Under the pieces are notes generated by a model, which ran no database searches, was not told where the DNA came from, and saw nothing but the letters and a program-made list of their open reading frames with translations. From NCBI GenBank assembly GCA_049324875.1, contig JBMONC010000058.1, forward strand, positions 16,750-80,749: a DNA stretch of 64,000 nt. The letters are read 5' to 3'. Below, one piece after another: positions 18,762 through 28,675 of this stretch (positions are counted from its first letter, which is position 1; the number at the start of each line of letters is the position of its first letter). Source of the DNA: JAWLHU01 sp049324875. Its GTDB lineage: Bacteria > Bacillota > Sulfobacillia > Symbiobacteriales > Symbiobacteriaceae. A program made the position numbers and the translations under genes.

Positions 18762-19450
18762 TGGCGCCAGTCCTCCGGGATGACCCCCTGCGCCTTCAGG
18801 TGGGCCATGGAATGGCCGCAGGCGCAGCGGTTCTGCTCCCCGCCTGTCAGCTCCTCCGCCAGGTGGCGGAGCAGGGGCGCCAGGCCGCCATCCCCCTCGC
18901 CCACCACCGCGATCGCCCCGTAGCACAGCTCCAGCTCCCGGGCCAGGTAGGCCTCCGGCAGCAGGCCGGTGCCGGCCACCTCCGCCCCCCAGCGCCTGAA
19001 CATCTGCAGTTCGGCCGGGGTGGCCTCCCGGGGGCCGTCGGTGCCCACGTAGGTCGCCCCGCGGAAGCAGCGGGGCCGGGCCGCCCGCCCGGCGGCCAGC
19101 AGCCGCTCCATCAGTTCGGGGCAGAAGGGCGGGTTCAGCTTGATGAAGCCGTACCCCTTGCCGGTGAAGAAGGTGAAGGGGCGAAGCCGGGTCTGGTCGA
19201 TGGTGTCGGCGGGGACCACCAGGTCGCCCTCCTCCAGCAGCGGGCTGACGGCCGCCACCCGGTCGGCGGCCAGCACCCGGCGGGCGCCGGCGGCCTTGGC
19301 GGCGTAGAGCAGGGCCCGGGGATCGCTCCCCTCCGCCCGGAGCAGGGCGCCGGCCCGCTGGGTGACCGGGCCGTAGGGCGTCGTGTGCAGCATCTCCTCC
19401 CCGGCCTCGGGCAAGAGCTCCGGGGGCAGGATCAGGGCGATCTCAGGCAC
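18755..19450 (-). CDS. Divergent MTAP-like nucleoside phosphorylase paralogue
   Basis: 231 aa from GTG 19450 with GGAGG upstream; it overlaps both neighbours by 7-8 bp. The core resembles 5'-methylthioadenosine phosphorylase: GTDGPREATPAELQMF matches the EGPR-ET-AE active-site loop, and GTGLLPEAYLARELELCYG matches the usual GMT-PEA-LARE segment. The N-terminus is shortened and lacks a clear phosphate loop. The Met normally contacting ribose in GMT is Gly-Leu here. A C-terminal extension carries CACGHSM, as in some MTAPs. Its substrate may differ from its neighbour; aminofutalosine is one candidate given the mqn genes next door. Confidence 0.65.
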   Translation of the reverse strand: MPEIALILPPELLPEAGEEMLHTTPYGPVTQRAGALLRAEGSDPRALLYAAKAAGARRVLAADRVAAVSPLLEEGDLVVPADTIDQTRLRPFTFFTGKGYGFIKLNPPFCPELMERLLAAGRAARPRCFRGATYVGTDGPREATPAELQMFRRWGAEVAGTGLLPEAYLARELELCYGAIAVVGEGDGGLAPLLRHLAEELTGGEQNRCACGHSMAHLKAQGVIPEDWRQW

Positions 19451-20189
19451 GTTCGGTGGCCTCCTCCCGCAGGAGCGTCAGCATGATCGCGAACATCATC
19501 CCGCCCACCTCGGGGCCGAAGAGCCGCTGCTCCGGCCCGAGGAAGGGGACGCCGGTGGCGTAGTTGGAGACCCAACAGAGGGAGCCGTAGGTCAGCCCCA
19601 GCTCCCGGGCCAGGAAGGCCTCGGGGGCCAGGGTCATCCCCACCAGCTCCGCCCCGGCCTGGGCCAGCAGCTCGATCTCGGCCCGGGTCTCAAGCCGGGG
19701 CCCCTCGGTCCCGGCGTAGATCGCCCCGGGGGCGGCCCGGTGGCCGCAGGCGGCCGCCGCCCGGGCCAGCTGCTGCCGCAGGCCGGGGTCGAAGAGCTCG
19801 CCCCGGGGCTCCGCCACCCGCAGCTCCGGCCCGAAGGTGGCCCGCCGCTGCCGGGTCCAGTCGATCAGGTCGGCCACCACCGCCAGGCTCCCCGGGGCCA
19901 GCGACCGGACCAGCGAGCCGGCGCTGTTCCAGGAGAGGATCCGCCGGGCGCCCAGCTCCCGGGCGGCCCAGACGTTGGCGTGGTACGGGATGAAGGGCGG
20001 GGTCAGCCCCAGCCGCCCCTGGCCGCCGTGCCGGGAGAGGAGCGCCACCTCCCTGCCGGCCACCCGGAAGAAGAGCACCGGCCCGGCCGGGCCGAAGGGG
20101 GTCTCCACCAGCCGCTCCTCGGCGATGGGCAGATCGCTCAGGTCCAGGTGGTAGGCGGCGGTGCCGCCGATGATCAGGGTGTCGACCAT
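19443..20189 (-). CDS. 5'-methylthioadenosine/5'-deoxyadenosine phosphorylase family protein
   Basis: 248 aa, ATG 20189. Family features are IGGTAAYHL at the N-terminus, a phosphate-binding SRHGGQGRL segment, NSAGSL, GTEGPRLETRAEIELL and GMTLAPEAFLARELGLTYG. MTAP cleaves methylthioadenosine, and many bacterial members also cleave 5'-deoxyadenosine, giving adenine and the sugar-1-phosphate used by MtnA. It starts 14 bp after the mtnA-like stop and overlaps the second paralogue by 8 bp, so the four genes form one operon. Confidence 0.8.
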   Translation of the reverse strand: MVDTLIIGGTAAYHLDLSDLPIAEERLVETPFGPAGPVLFFRVAGREVALLSRHGGQGRLGLTPPFIPYHANVWAARELGARRILSWNSAGSLVRSLAPGSLAVVADLIDWTRQRRATFGPELRVAEPRGELFDPGLRQQLARAAAACGHRAAPGAIYAGTEGPRLETRAEIELLAQAGAELVGMTLAPEAFLARELGLTYGSLCWVSNYATGVPFLGPEQRLFGPEVGGMMFAIMLTLLREEATERA

Positions 20190-20203
20190 GGCCGGCGCCC
20201 CGC

Positions 20204-21268
20204 TCAGGGAGTGAGGCCGGGGTCCGGCCTCACGGGGGCCTGCAGGTAGTCCCGGATGTTCCAGGGCGAGAAGAGCCCCCGGTCGGTGGCGATCACGCTG
20301 ACGAACTGGGGCGGGGTGATGTCGAAGGCGGGGTAGTAGCCACCGATCCCCTCCACGGCGGTCCGGACCCCCCGGCAGTAGAAGAGCTCCTCCGGGTTCC
20401 GCTCCTCGATGGGGATCGAGGCGGCGTCCGGCCGGTCGGGGTCGGGGCCGTCGTAGCCCAGGACGATGAATGGCACCCCGAACTGGTGGGCCAGCACGGC
20501 GTACTGGAAGGTGCCGATCTTGTTGGAGATGTGGCCGTCCAGGGTGATGGAATCGGCGGCGGTCACATACTTGGTGATCATCCCCCGGTAGAAGAGGTAG
20601 CCCGGCATGTTGTCAGTGACCAGGGTGACCTTCACCCCGATCTCCTTGGCCTGGGCCGCCGTCAGCCGGGCGCCCTGCAGGTAGGGCCGGGTCTCGGTGG
20701 CGATCAGCTCGATCCGCTTGCCGTCCCGCAGGGCGAAGTAGAGCATGTAGTTCAGGGCGGCGCCGGCGAAGCAGTGGGTCAGGATCCGGTCGCCGTCCAC
20801 CAGGAGCTGGCTGGCGTGCAGCCCGCTCAGCCGGGCGGCCCGGTCCCCCGCCTGGATCTGCTGGTCGACGAAGGCGACCACCGCCGCCTCCGCATCCTCC
20901 CCCCGGTCGATGGCCTGATAGGCCAGCGCCAGCGCCTGGTCCATCAGCGGGAAGATGTCGGCCCCGGTGGGCCGGGTGGAGCGGAGCTGCTGGTGCGCCT
21001 CGGCCAGGGCGGCCCTGTAGCGCCCGGGCGGCAGCCCACGGAACTCCCGGGCGGCCAGGGCCAGGCCGTACCCGGCGGCGTAAGCCAGGGGCGGGGCGCC
21101 CTGGATCACCATGTCGACGATTGCCTGTGCCACATCCCGGTAGGTGCGGCAGTCCACGAAAACCTGGACCTCCGGCAGCTTCCGGCGGTCCAGCACCCGC
21201 ACCACGCCCGCTTCGTACTTCAGGGTATCGGCCCGGTTGGTCAAAATCGGGAGCTTTGGTCTGATCAT
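20204..21268 (-). CDS. mtnA: MtnA-like methylthioribose-1-phosphate isomerase (eIF2B-alpha family)
   Basis: 354 aa from ATG 21268, with GGAGG 6 nt upstream; the frame remains open far upstream but antisense to mqn genes, so only this part is real. Signatures are DMVIQGAPPLAYAAGYG (near the substrate loop), THCFAGAALNY (catalytic Cys region), ETRPYLQGARLTA, TDNMPGY with the catalytic Asp region, and GGYYPAFDITPP. It isomerises methylthioribose-1-P, and in the DHAP shunt 5-deoxyribose-1-P, to the ribulose form. It is first gene of the minus-strand operon, divergent from mqnE across 105 bp. Confidence 0.88.
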   Translation of the reverse strand: MIRPKLPILTNRADTLKYEAGVVRVLDRRKLPEVQVFVDCRTYRDVAQAIVDMVIQGAPPLAYAAGYGLALAAREFRGLPPGRYRAALAEAHQQLRSTRPTGADIFPLMDQALALAYQAIDRGEDAEAAVVAFVDQQIQAGDRAARLSGLHASQLLVDGDRILTHCFAGAALNYMLYFALRDGKRIELIATETRPYLQGARLTAAQAKEIGVKVTLVTDNMPGYLFYRGMITKYVTAADSITLDGHISNKIGTFQYAVLAHQFGVPFIVLGYDGPDPDRPDAASIPIEERNPEELFYCRGVRTAVEGIGGYYPAFDITPPQFVSVIATDRGLFSPWNIRDYLQAPVRPDPGLTP

Positions 21269-21373
21269 AGCTGCCTCCACGCGCATTCCTGACTGAAATA
21301 GAACCGTAACTATGTTATCATAGAACCAGCTTTGGGCAAAAGCCGACCGAAACTTCCATGAAGGGGATAAAAG

Positions 21374-22648
21374 ATGAACGCTCTGCTCCAGCGGGTGCTG
21401 CCCCCCGACCTGGCGGCGATCCACCGCAAGGTGGTGGAGGGGGAGAGGCTCTCCTTCGATGACGGCGTGACCCTGATGCGTCACCCGAACCTCTTCGCCG
21501 TGGGCCAGCTGGCCAACCTGGCCCGCCGGATGCGGGTCGGTGACCGCGTCTACTTCAATAATAACGCGCACATCAACTACTCCAACCTCTGCGCCATCCA
21601 CTGCAAGTTCTGCGCCTTCGGCAAGACCAAGCGGAGCCCCGACGGCTATACCTACGACATCGAGACCATCGTCCAGAAGGCGAAGGTGGCCGTGGCGCTG
21701 GGCGCCACCGAGCTGCACATGGTGGGCGGCCTTCACCCCGACCTGCCCTGGGAGTGGTACCCCCAGATGCTCCGGGCGGTCAAGGCGGAGTGCCCGGATG
21801 TCCACCTGAAGTGCTTCACCGCCATCGAGATGCTCCACTTCACCAAGATCTCCGGCCTCAGCCTGGAGCAGGTGATGACTGAGCTGAAGGCGGCCGGCCT
21901 GGGCTCCATGCCCGGCGGCGGCGCCGAGATCTTCGCCCAGCGGGTGCGGGACATCATCTGCAAGCCGAAGGAGACCGCCGAGGAGTGGCTGATGGTCCAC
22001 GAGACCGCCCACCGGCTGGGGCTGAAGTCCAACGCCACCATGATGTACGGCACGGTGGAGACCCCCGAGGAGCGGGTGGACCACATGGTCCGGCTGCGGG
22101 AGCAGCAGGACAGGAGCGGCGGCTTCCAGGCCTTCATCCCGCTCCGCTTCCACCCCGAGAACACCAACCTGGACCACCTGCCCGGCCCCACCGGCTACGA
22201 CGACCTCCGCTCCCTGGCGGTGGGCCGGCTGATGCTGGATAACTTCCCCCATGTCAAGTCCTACTGGATCTCCAGCTCCCCCGCCATCGCCCAGGTCTCG
22301 CTCCACTTTGGCGCCAACGACATCGACGGCACGGTGCGGGAGGAGAAGATCTACCACATGGCCGGCGCCAGGACCGCCCAGTACACCGAGCTGCAGCAGC
22401 TGCTGCGGATGATCTGGGAGGCGGGCCGGATCCCGGCGGAGCGGAACACCGTCTACGAGATCGTCCGGGAGTACCCGGCGGAGCCCGACCCGGAGATGGT
22501 CAACGCCGGGGCGATCCACGGTTACACCAGCGAGAACATTCACCTCTCCCTGGCGGAGCAGGCCAAGGCGAGCGGCACGATCCACTGGGGCGGCCGGAAG
22601 ACGGCGGTACCGATTCAGTTCATCGACCTGGAAGAGGGGGTGCGGTAG
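21374..22648 (+). CDS. mqnE: Aminofutalosine synthase
   Basis: 424 aa, ATG with AAGGGG upstream. A radical-SAM enzyme of the futalosine menaquinone pathway that joins the adenosyl radical to the enol ether made by MqnA. The [4Fe-4S] motif is CAIHCKFCAF (about residue 74). MVGGLHPDLPWEWY, SMPGGGAEIF and SNATMMYGTVE are typical of MqnE. It leads an operon with mqnC (3-bp gap) and mqnA. Confidence 0.93.
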   Translation: MNALLQRVLPPDLAAIHRKVVEGERLSFDDGVTLMRHPNLFAVGQLANLARRMRVGDRVYFNNNAHINYSNLCAIHCKFCAFGKTKRSPDGYTYDIETIVQKAKVAVALGATELHMVGGLHPDLPWEWYPQMLRAVKAECPDVHLKCFTAIEMLHFTKISGLSLEQVMTELKAAGLGSMPGGGAEIFAQRVRDIICKPKETAEEWLMVHETAHRLGLKSNATMMYGTVETPEERVDHMVRLREQQDRSGGFQAFIPLRFHPENTNLDHLPGPTGYDDLRSLAVGRLMLDNFPHVKSYWISSSPAIAQVSLHFGANDIDGTVREEKIYHMAGARTAQYTELQQLLRMIWEAGRIPAERNTVYEIVREYPAEPDPEMVNAGAIHGYTSENIHLSLAEQAKASGTIHWGGRKTAVPIQFIDLEEGVR

Positions 22649-22651
22649 GAG

Positions 22652-23809
22652 ATGAGCCGGACGACGGAGCAGATTGAGGCCGCCCTGCTGCGGCCCGAGC
22701 CGACCCCCGCCGTGGAGCGGATCCTGCTGAAGGCGCTGGACGGCAAGCGGCTCTCCTACGAGGAGGGGGTCGTCCTGATGCGGGAGGGCGACCTGGGGAG
22801 CCTTGGCATGGTGGCCGGGGAGATCACCCGCCGGCTGCACCCCGACAACATCGTCACCTTCGTGGTGGATCGGAATATCAACTACACCAACGTTTGCGTC
22901 ACCGACTGCAAGTTCTGCGCCTTCTACCGCCACTCCCAGGACAGCGACGCCTGGGTGCTGAGCCACGAGGAGATCCTGCAGAAGGTGGGGGAGCTGGCCG
23001 CCACCGGCGGCACCCAGGTGCTGATCCAGGGCGGCCACCACCCCAAGCTGGGCCTGGACTACTACACCGAGATGTGCCGCCTGATCAAGCAGCACTACCC
23101 ACAGATCGCCATCCACTCCTTCTCGGTCTCCGAGATCCGGCACTTCGCCCGGGTCTTCAAGCTGAGCGTCCGGGAGGTGCTGGAGCGGCTGCACGAGGCC
23201 GGACTGGACTCGGTGCCGGGCGCCGGCGGCGAGGTGCTGGCCGACCGGCCGCGCAAGATCATCGCCCCGCTGAAGGACCCGGCCGAGGACTGGCTCCAGA
23301 CCTATGAGACCATCGCCGATGTGGGGATGCGGGGTTCCTCCACCATGATGTTCGGCCACGTGGAAACCCTGGAGGAGCGGGTGGAGCACCTGCTGAAGCT
23401 GCGGGAGGTGCAGGACCGGACCATTGCGAAGCACGGCCGGGGGGTCTTCTGGTCCTTCATCTGCTGGACCTTCCAGCCCGGCAACACCCCGCTGGTGGCC
23501 GAGGGGCTGCACAACGGGGTGACCACCTCCAGCTTCGAGTACCTGCGCACCCTGGCGGTGGCCCGGATCTTCCTGGACAACATCGAGAACATCCAGGCCT
23601 CCTGGGTGACCCAGGGGGTCCGGATCGGCCAGATCAGCCTGGACTGCGGCTGCAACGACTTCGGCGGCACCATGATGGAGGAGAACGTGGTGGCAGCGGC
23701 CGGAACCGTCTACTGCGCCACCCCGTCGGATGCGATCCGGCTGATCAAGGATGCCGGGCGGATCCCCGCCAAGCGGAACACCTTCTACGAAATCCTCGAG
23801 ACCTACTAG
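22652..23809 (+). CDS. mqnC: Cyclic dehypoxanthine futalosine synthase
   Basis: 385 aa. A radical-SAM cyclase acting after adenine/hypoxanthine removal in the futalosine pathway; it releases 5'-deoxyadenosine. The cluster-binding motif is CVTDCKFCAFYR (about residue 78). IQGGHHPKLGLDYY, DSVPGAGGEVL and STMMFGHVE are family features. It is related to but distinct from mqnE, sharing the same fold and operon. Confidence 0.93.
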   Translation: MSRTTEQIEAALLRPEPTPAVERILLKALDGKRLSYEEGVVLMREGDLGSLGMVAGEITRRLHPDNIVTFVVDRNINYTNVCVTDCKFCAFYRHSQDSDAWVLSHEEILQKVGELAATGGTQVLIQGGHHPKLGLDYYTEMCRLIKQHYPQIAIHSFSVSEIRHFARVFKLSVREVLERLHEAGLDSVPGAGGEVLADRPRKIIAPLKDPAEDWLQTYETIADVGMRGSSTMMFGHVETLEERVEHLLKLREVQDRTIAKHGRGVFWSFICWTFQPGNTPLVAEGLHNGVTTSSFEYLRTLAVARIFLDNIENIQASWVTQGVRIGQISLDCGCNDFGGTMMEENVVAAAGTVYCATPSDAIRLIKDAGRIPAKRNTFYEILETY

Positions 23810-23821
23810 GGGGCGTGACGG

Positions 23822-24718
23822 ATGACCGGATTCCAGCGGGTGGAGGGCTTCGGGGCGCCCCGGTCCGGCCTGGCGGAATCGCTGGTGCCCACCGTGCGGC
23901 TGGGCTACATCGACTACCTGAACTGCCTGCCGGTCTACTTCGGCATCGAGCAGCGGGCGGTCGACCTGGAGGCGGAGCTGTTCAAAGGACCGCCGGTGGC
24001 GATGAACCAGGCCTTCCTGCGGGGAGAGCTGGACGTCACCCCCATCTCTTCCATTGAATATGCCCGGAACGCCGAGCGCTGCGTGATCATGCCCAACCTC
24101 TCCATCAGCGCCGATGGGCGGGTCGCCTCGATCCTGCTTTTCCACCGCCGGCCGCTGGTCGAGCTGAACGGCCGCCCGGTGGCGCTGACCGCCTCCTCCG
24201 CCACCTCGGTGGTGCTGACCAGGATCATCCTGCAGGAGCGGTACGGGGTGAGGCCCGACTACCGGACGGCGCCCCCCGACCTGACGGCAATGCTGCGGGA
24301 GCACGAGGCCGCCCTGCTGATCGGGGATGATGCCCTGGCCGCCGCCCTGAAGCACCCGGAGATCCCGGTGGTCGACCTGGGGGCGGAGTGGAAGGCGATG
24401 ACCGGCCACCCGATGGTCTACGCCCTTTGGGTGGCGCGGCGGGAGTTTGCCGACGCCAACCCCGATGCGATGCGGCGGGTGGCCCGGCTCTTCACCGCCT
24501 CCCAGGACTTCGCCTGGGCCAACCGGCCGGCGATGGTGGCGGATGCGATGCGCCGCCGGCCGTTCCCCCGGGATGTGGTGGAGGACTACTTCGACCTGAT
24601 CCGGCACGACTTCAGCCCCCGGTACCGGCGGGGCCTGCTCACCTACCTGGAGTATGCGCACAGGCTGGGGGAGATCGAGCGGGTGCCGGCGCTGCACGTC
24701 TGGGGCGAAGAGGGGTAG
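23822..24718 (+). CDS. mqnA: Chorismate dehydratase
   Basis: 298 aa, ATG 23822, 12 bp after mqnC. A periplasmic-binding-protein-like fold without signal peptide that converts chorismate to 3-enolpyruvyl-benzoate, the first futalosine step. RLGYIDYLNCLPVYFG near residue 30, ELDVTPISSIEYARN and LIGDDAL match MqnA. About 25 N-terminal residues precede the conserved start, so a later start is possible. No mqnB (futalosine hydrolase) or mqnD is in the window. Confidence 0.88.
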   Translation: MTGFQRVEGFGAPRSGLAESLVPTVRLGYIDYLNCLPVYFGIEQRAVDLEAELFKGPPVAMNQAFLRGELDVTPISSIEYARNAERCVIMPNLSISADGRVASILLFHRRPLVELNGRPVALTASSATSVVLTRIILQERYGVRPDYRTAPPDLTAMLREHEAALLIGDDALAAALKHPEIPVVDLGAEWKAMTGHPMVYALWVARREFADANPDAMRRVARLFTASQDFAWANRPAMVADAMRRRPFPRDVVEDYFDLIRHDFSPRYRRGLLTYLEYAHRLGEIERVPALHVWGEEG

Positions 24719-24730
24719 TCTGGATACGGA

Positions 24731-24768
24731 AAAAGCCCGTGGGGGAGATCCACCCCACGGGCTTTCGC
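24731..24768. terminator. Bidirectional terminator between mqnA and the convergent small gene
   Basis: Stem AAAGCCCGTGGGG / CCCCACGGGCTTT around a GAGATCCA loop, with A/T runs on both sides. It serves both converging genes. Confidence 0.85.
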
Positions 24769-25100
24769 TATTGCTCCTCGATGATGCAGAGGTAGTGGCC
24801 GTACTCGTTGGAGCCGAGCGCCACCAGCCGTCCCCACTGGGCCTGGGCGGCGGCCAGTTTTTCATTCGCCTCTGCCTCCAGCCGGCTGTGGCTGGAGTGG
24901 TAGTAGAGGTGGGCCCGGTAGAGCCTGCCCTCCTCGCCGGTCTGGTACATCACCACCAGGCAGCGGCCGAACTTGTTGGAGTCCATGCTCACGCCGGTGA
25001 CCACCACCTGGCCGGCCACCTCCTCGAGCCACTGGTTCAGCTCCTCCTGGAGGCGGTCGTGCCGGTGGTGGAAGAAGATCCGCACCTGGGTCTGTGCCAT
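24768..25100 (-). CDS. Small protein with two related halves, function unknown
   Basis: 110 aa from ATG 25100 with GGGAGGG 9 nt upstream. No family recognised. The two halves look alike: LQEELNQWLEE...VSMDSNKFGRCLVVMYQ (residues 16-52) and LEAEANEKLAAA...LGSNEYGHYLCIIEE (about 73-109). Each is a helix followed by a Gly-containing beta segment, suggesting a duplicated module of about 40 residues. It is cytoplasmic with no signal peptide. It lies alone between the mqn and gat operons. Confidence 0.7.
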   Translation of the reverse strand: MAQTQVRIFFHHRHDRLQEELNQWLEEVAGQVVVTGVSMDSNKFGRCLVVMYQTGEEGRLYRAHLYYHSSHSRLEAEANEKLAAAQAQWGRLVALGSNEYGHYLCIIEEQ

Positions 25101-25251
25101 CGCTCAAGCCCTCCCTCGCGATCAGCAGGACATCTGTAGATCCCGGTGTTCCATGTCGGACGATACTCTTTCACCATCTACCTGGTATTACGTCAAAGAA
25201 CCAGGAGAGGTTCGCATCAGCGGGTTGGCCTGATCCACCTGCCACCGCACG

Positions 25252-25281
25252 TTGCCCTGTCACAATGTGCTGTGATAAAAT
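25252..25281 (+). promoter_or_regulatory. Probable promoter of gatCAB
   Basis: TTGCCC (25252-25257), 18 bp, TAAAAT (25276-25281), about 68 bp before the gatC start. Confidence 0.45.
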
Positions 25282-25348
25282 CAGGTAGTTACGCAGAGGG
25301 GAGCCAGGGGGCTGTCCCGGAATTCTAGAAGTTTGGCGGTGATCGACC

Positions 25349-25639
25349 ATGGCGCTGACGCGCAGCCAGGTGGAGCACGTGGCCCGCCTGGCCCGGCTGA
25401 GCCTGACCGAGGCAGAGATGGAGACCTACACCGAGCAGCTAAGCCGCATTCTGGAGCACGTGGAGAGCTTGAACCGGCTGGACACGGCCGATGTGCCCCC
25501 CACCTACCACGCTGTCGCCTTGCAGAACGTCCTCCGGGAGGACAAGCCCCACGTCTCGCTGGACCGGGCGAAGGTACTGGACCAGGCCCCGCAGACCGAG
25601 GCGGGCTGCTTCAAGGTACCGAAGATCACGGAGGGCTAG
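25349..25639 (+). CDS. gatC: Asp-tRNA(Asn)/Glu-tRNA(Gln) amidotransferase subunit C
   Basis: 96 aa. Starts with SQVEHVARLARLSLTEAEM, the usual GatC helix, and ends in CFKVPKITEG. It stabilises the GatA-GatB complex that amidates mischarged tRNA. First gene of gatCAB; the next ATG is 4 bp after its stop. Confidence 0.95.
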   Translation: MALTRSQVEHVARLARLSLTEAEMETYTEQLSRILEHVESLNRLDTADVPPTYHAVALQNVLREDKPHVSLDRAKVLDQAPQTEAGCFKVPKITEG

Positions 25640-25642
25640 CCT

Positions 25643-27127
<1,485 letters not shown>

Positions 27128-27129
27128 CC

Positions 27130-28602
27130 GTGGCGACCCAGTGGGAAACCGTTGTGGGGCTTGAGGTCCACGTGGAGCTGGCCACCGAGACCAAGGTCTG
27201 GTGCTCCTGCAAAAACGAGTTCGGCGCCGAGCCCAACACCAATGTCTGCCCGGTCTGCCTGGCGCTGCCCGGCTCGCTGCCGGTGCTGAACGCCCAGGCG
27301 CTGGAGTACGCCGTCAAGGCGGGGCTCGCCCTGAACTGTGAGATCGCCCCCTACTCCAAGTTCGACCGGAAGAACTACTTCTACCCCGACTCCCCGATGA
27401 ACTACCAGATCAGCCAGCTGGACCTGCCCTTCTGCTACAACGGCTACGTGGAGATCACCAGGAAAGACGGCACCACCAAGCGGATCGGCATCCGCCGCAT
27501 CCACCTGGAGAACGACGCCGGCAAGCTGCTGCACGCCGGTGACGATGTGGCGGCGGCCGATTCCTCCCTGGTCGACTTCAACCGGGCCGGGGTGCCGCTG
27601 ATCGAGATCGTCACTGAGCCGGATATCCGCTCGGCCGAGGAGGCCGGCCTCTTCCTGAACAAGCTGCGCTCGATCATCAAGTACTGCGGCGTCAGCGACG
27701 TGAAGATGGAAGAGGGCTCGATGCGCTGCGATGTCAACATCTCGGTCCGCCCGTTGGGCGCCGCTGAGTACGGCACCCGCTCGGAGCTGAAGAACGTCAA
27801 CTCCTTCTCCGCCGCCATGCGGGGGATTGAGTACGAGGCGAAGCGGCAGATCGCCATCCTGGAGGCGGGCGGCGAGATCGAGCAGGAGACCCGCTCCTGG
27901 CGGGACGCCAAGGGGATCTCGGTGGTGCTCCGCTCCAAGGAGGATGCGGAGGATTACCGCTACTTCCCCGAGCCCGACCTGCCCCCGGTGGTGCTGACCC
28001 CGGAGGATGTGGAGCGGATCCGGGCCACCCTCCCCGAGCTGCCTGACGCCGTGATGCACCGGCTGATGAACCAGTACGGCCTCTCGGCCTACGACGCCTC
28101 CATCATCGTCGCGGAGAAGGAGTTCGCCGCCTGGTTCGACGAGGCGGTGCAGCTGGCCGGTCCGGCCAACGCCAAGGCGGTGGCCAACTGGCAGATCAAC
28201 GAGATCAACCGGGTGATGAACGAGAAGGGGCTGTGCCCCGAGCAGATTCCGGTCAGCCCGTCCCAGATCGCCGGGATGCTGAGGCTGATCGAGCAGGGGA
28301 CGATCAGCGGCAAGATCGCCAAGACCGTCTTCGAAAAGATGATCGAGACGGGCAAGGATGCCGAGACGATCGTCAAGGAGGAGGGGCTGACCCAGGTCGC
28401 CGACGAGGGCGAGCTGCAGAAGATCGCCCTCCAGATCGTCCAGGCCAACCCCGGCCCCGTCGAGGACTGGAAGTCGGGCAAGCAGGCGGCGGTCCAGTGG
28501 TTCGTCGGCCAGATGATGAAGGCGACCCGGGGCCGGGCCAACCCGCAGCTGGCCCAGAAGCTGGTGATCGAGGCGCTGAGGCAGCACACCGGTCAGGAAT
28601 AG
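27130..28602 (+). CDS. gatB: Asp-tRNA(Asn)/Glu-tRNA(Gln) amidotransferase subunit B
   Basis: 490 aa from GTG 27130, with GGAAGGAGG in the end of gatA. The GatB signature is complete: GLEVHVEL, the Cys pair in NTNVCPVCLALPG, PDSPMNYQISQ, HLENDAGKL, DFNRAGVPLIEIVTEPD, and the C-terminal YqeY-like tail (ANPQLAQKLVIEAL). It activates the tRNA-bound acid with ATP. No discriminating need is seen for GlnRS in the window. Confidence 0.97.
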   Translation: MATQWETVVGLEVHVELATETKVWCSCKNEFGAEPNTNVCPVCLALPGSLPVLNAQALEYAVKAGLALNCEIAPYSKFDRKNYFYPDSPMNYQISQLDLPFCYNGYVEITRKDGTTKRIGIRRIHLENDAGKLLHAGDDVAAADSSLVDFNRAGVPLIEIVTEPDIRSAEEAGLFLNKLRSIIKYCGVSDVKMEEGSMRCDVNISVRPLGAAEYGTRSELKNVNSFSAAMRGIEYEAKRQIAILEAGGEIEQETRSWRDAKGISVVLRSKEDAEDYRYFPEPDLPPVVLTPEDVERIRATLPELPDAVMHRLMNQYGLSAYDASIIVAEKEFAAWFDEAVQLAGPANAKAVANWQINEINRVMNEKGLCPEQIPVSPSQIAGMLRLIEQGTISGKIAKTVFEKMIETGKDAETIVKEEGLTQVADEGELQKIALQIVQANPGPVEDWKSGKQAAVQWFVGQMMKATRGRANPQLAQKLVIEALRQHTGQE

Positions 28603-28607
28603 CGAGC

Positions 28608-28650
28608 GAGGCGGACGCCGCCCTGCCAGGCAGGGGGTCCGCCTCTTCTC
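28608..28650 (+). terminator. Terminator after gatB
   Basis: Stem GAGGCGGAC / GTCCGCCTC enclosing a second small hairpin (CCCTGCC / GGCAGGG), followed by TTCTC. Confidence 0.7.
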
Positions 28651-28675
28651 ATGCCGGAAGCTCAGGTCGCTTCGC

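Noticed and set aside
21269..24865. Minus-strand frame of more than 1,100 codons continuing upstream of mtnA
   Set aside because: Its product is Gly/His/Val-rich low-information sequence antisense to mqnE, mqnC and mqnA. Open antisense frames of this kind are common at this GC content.
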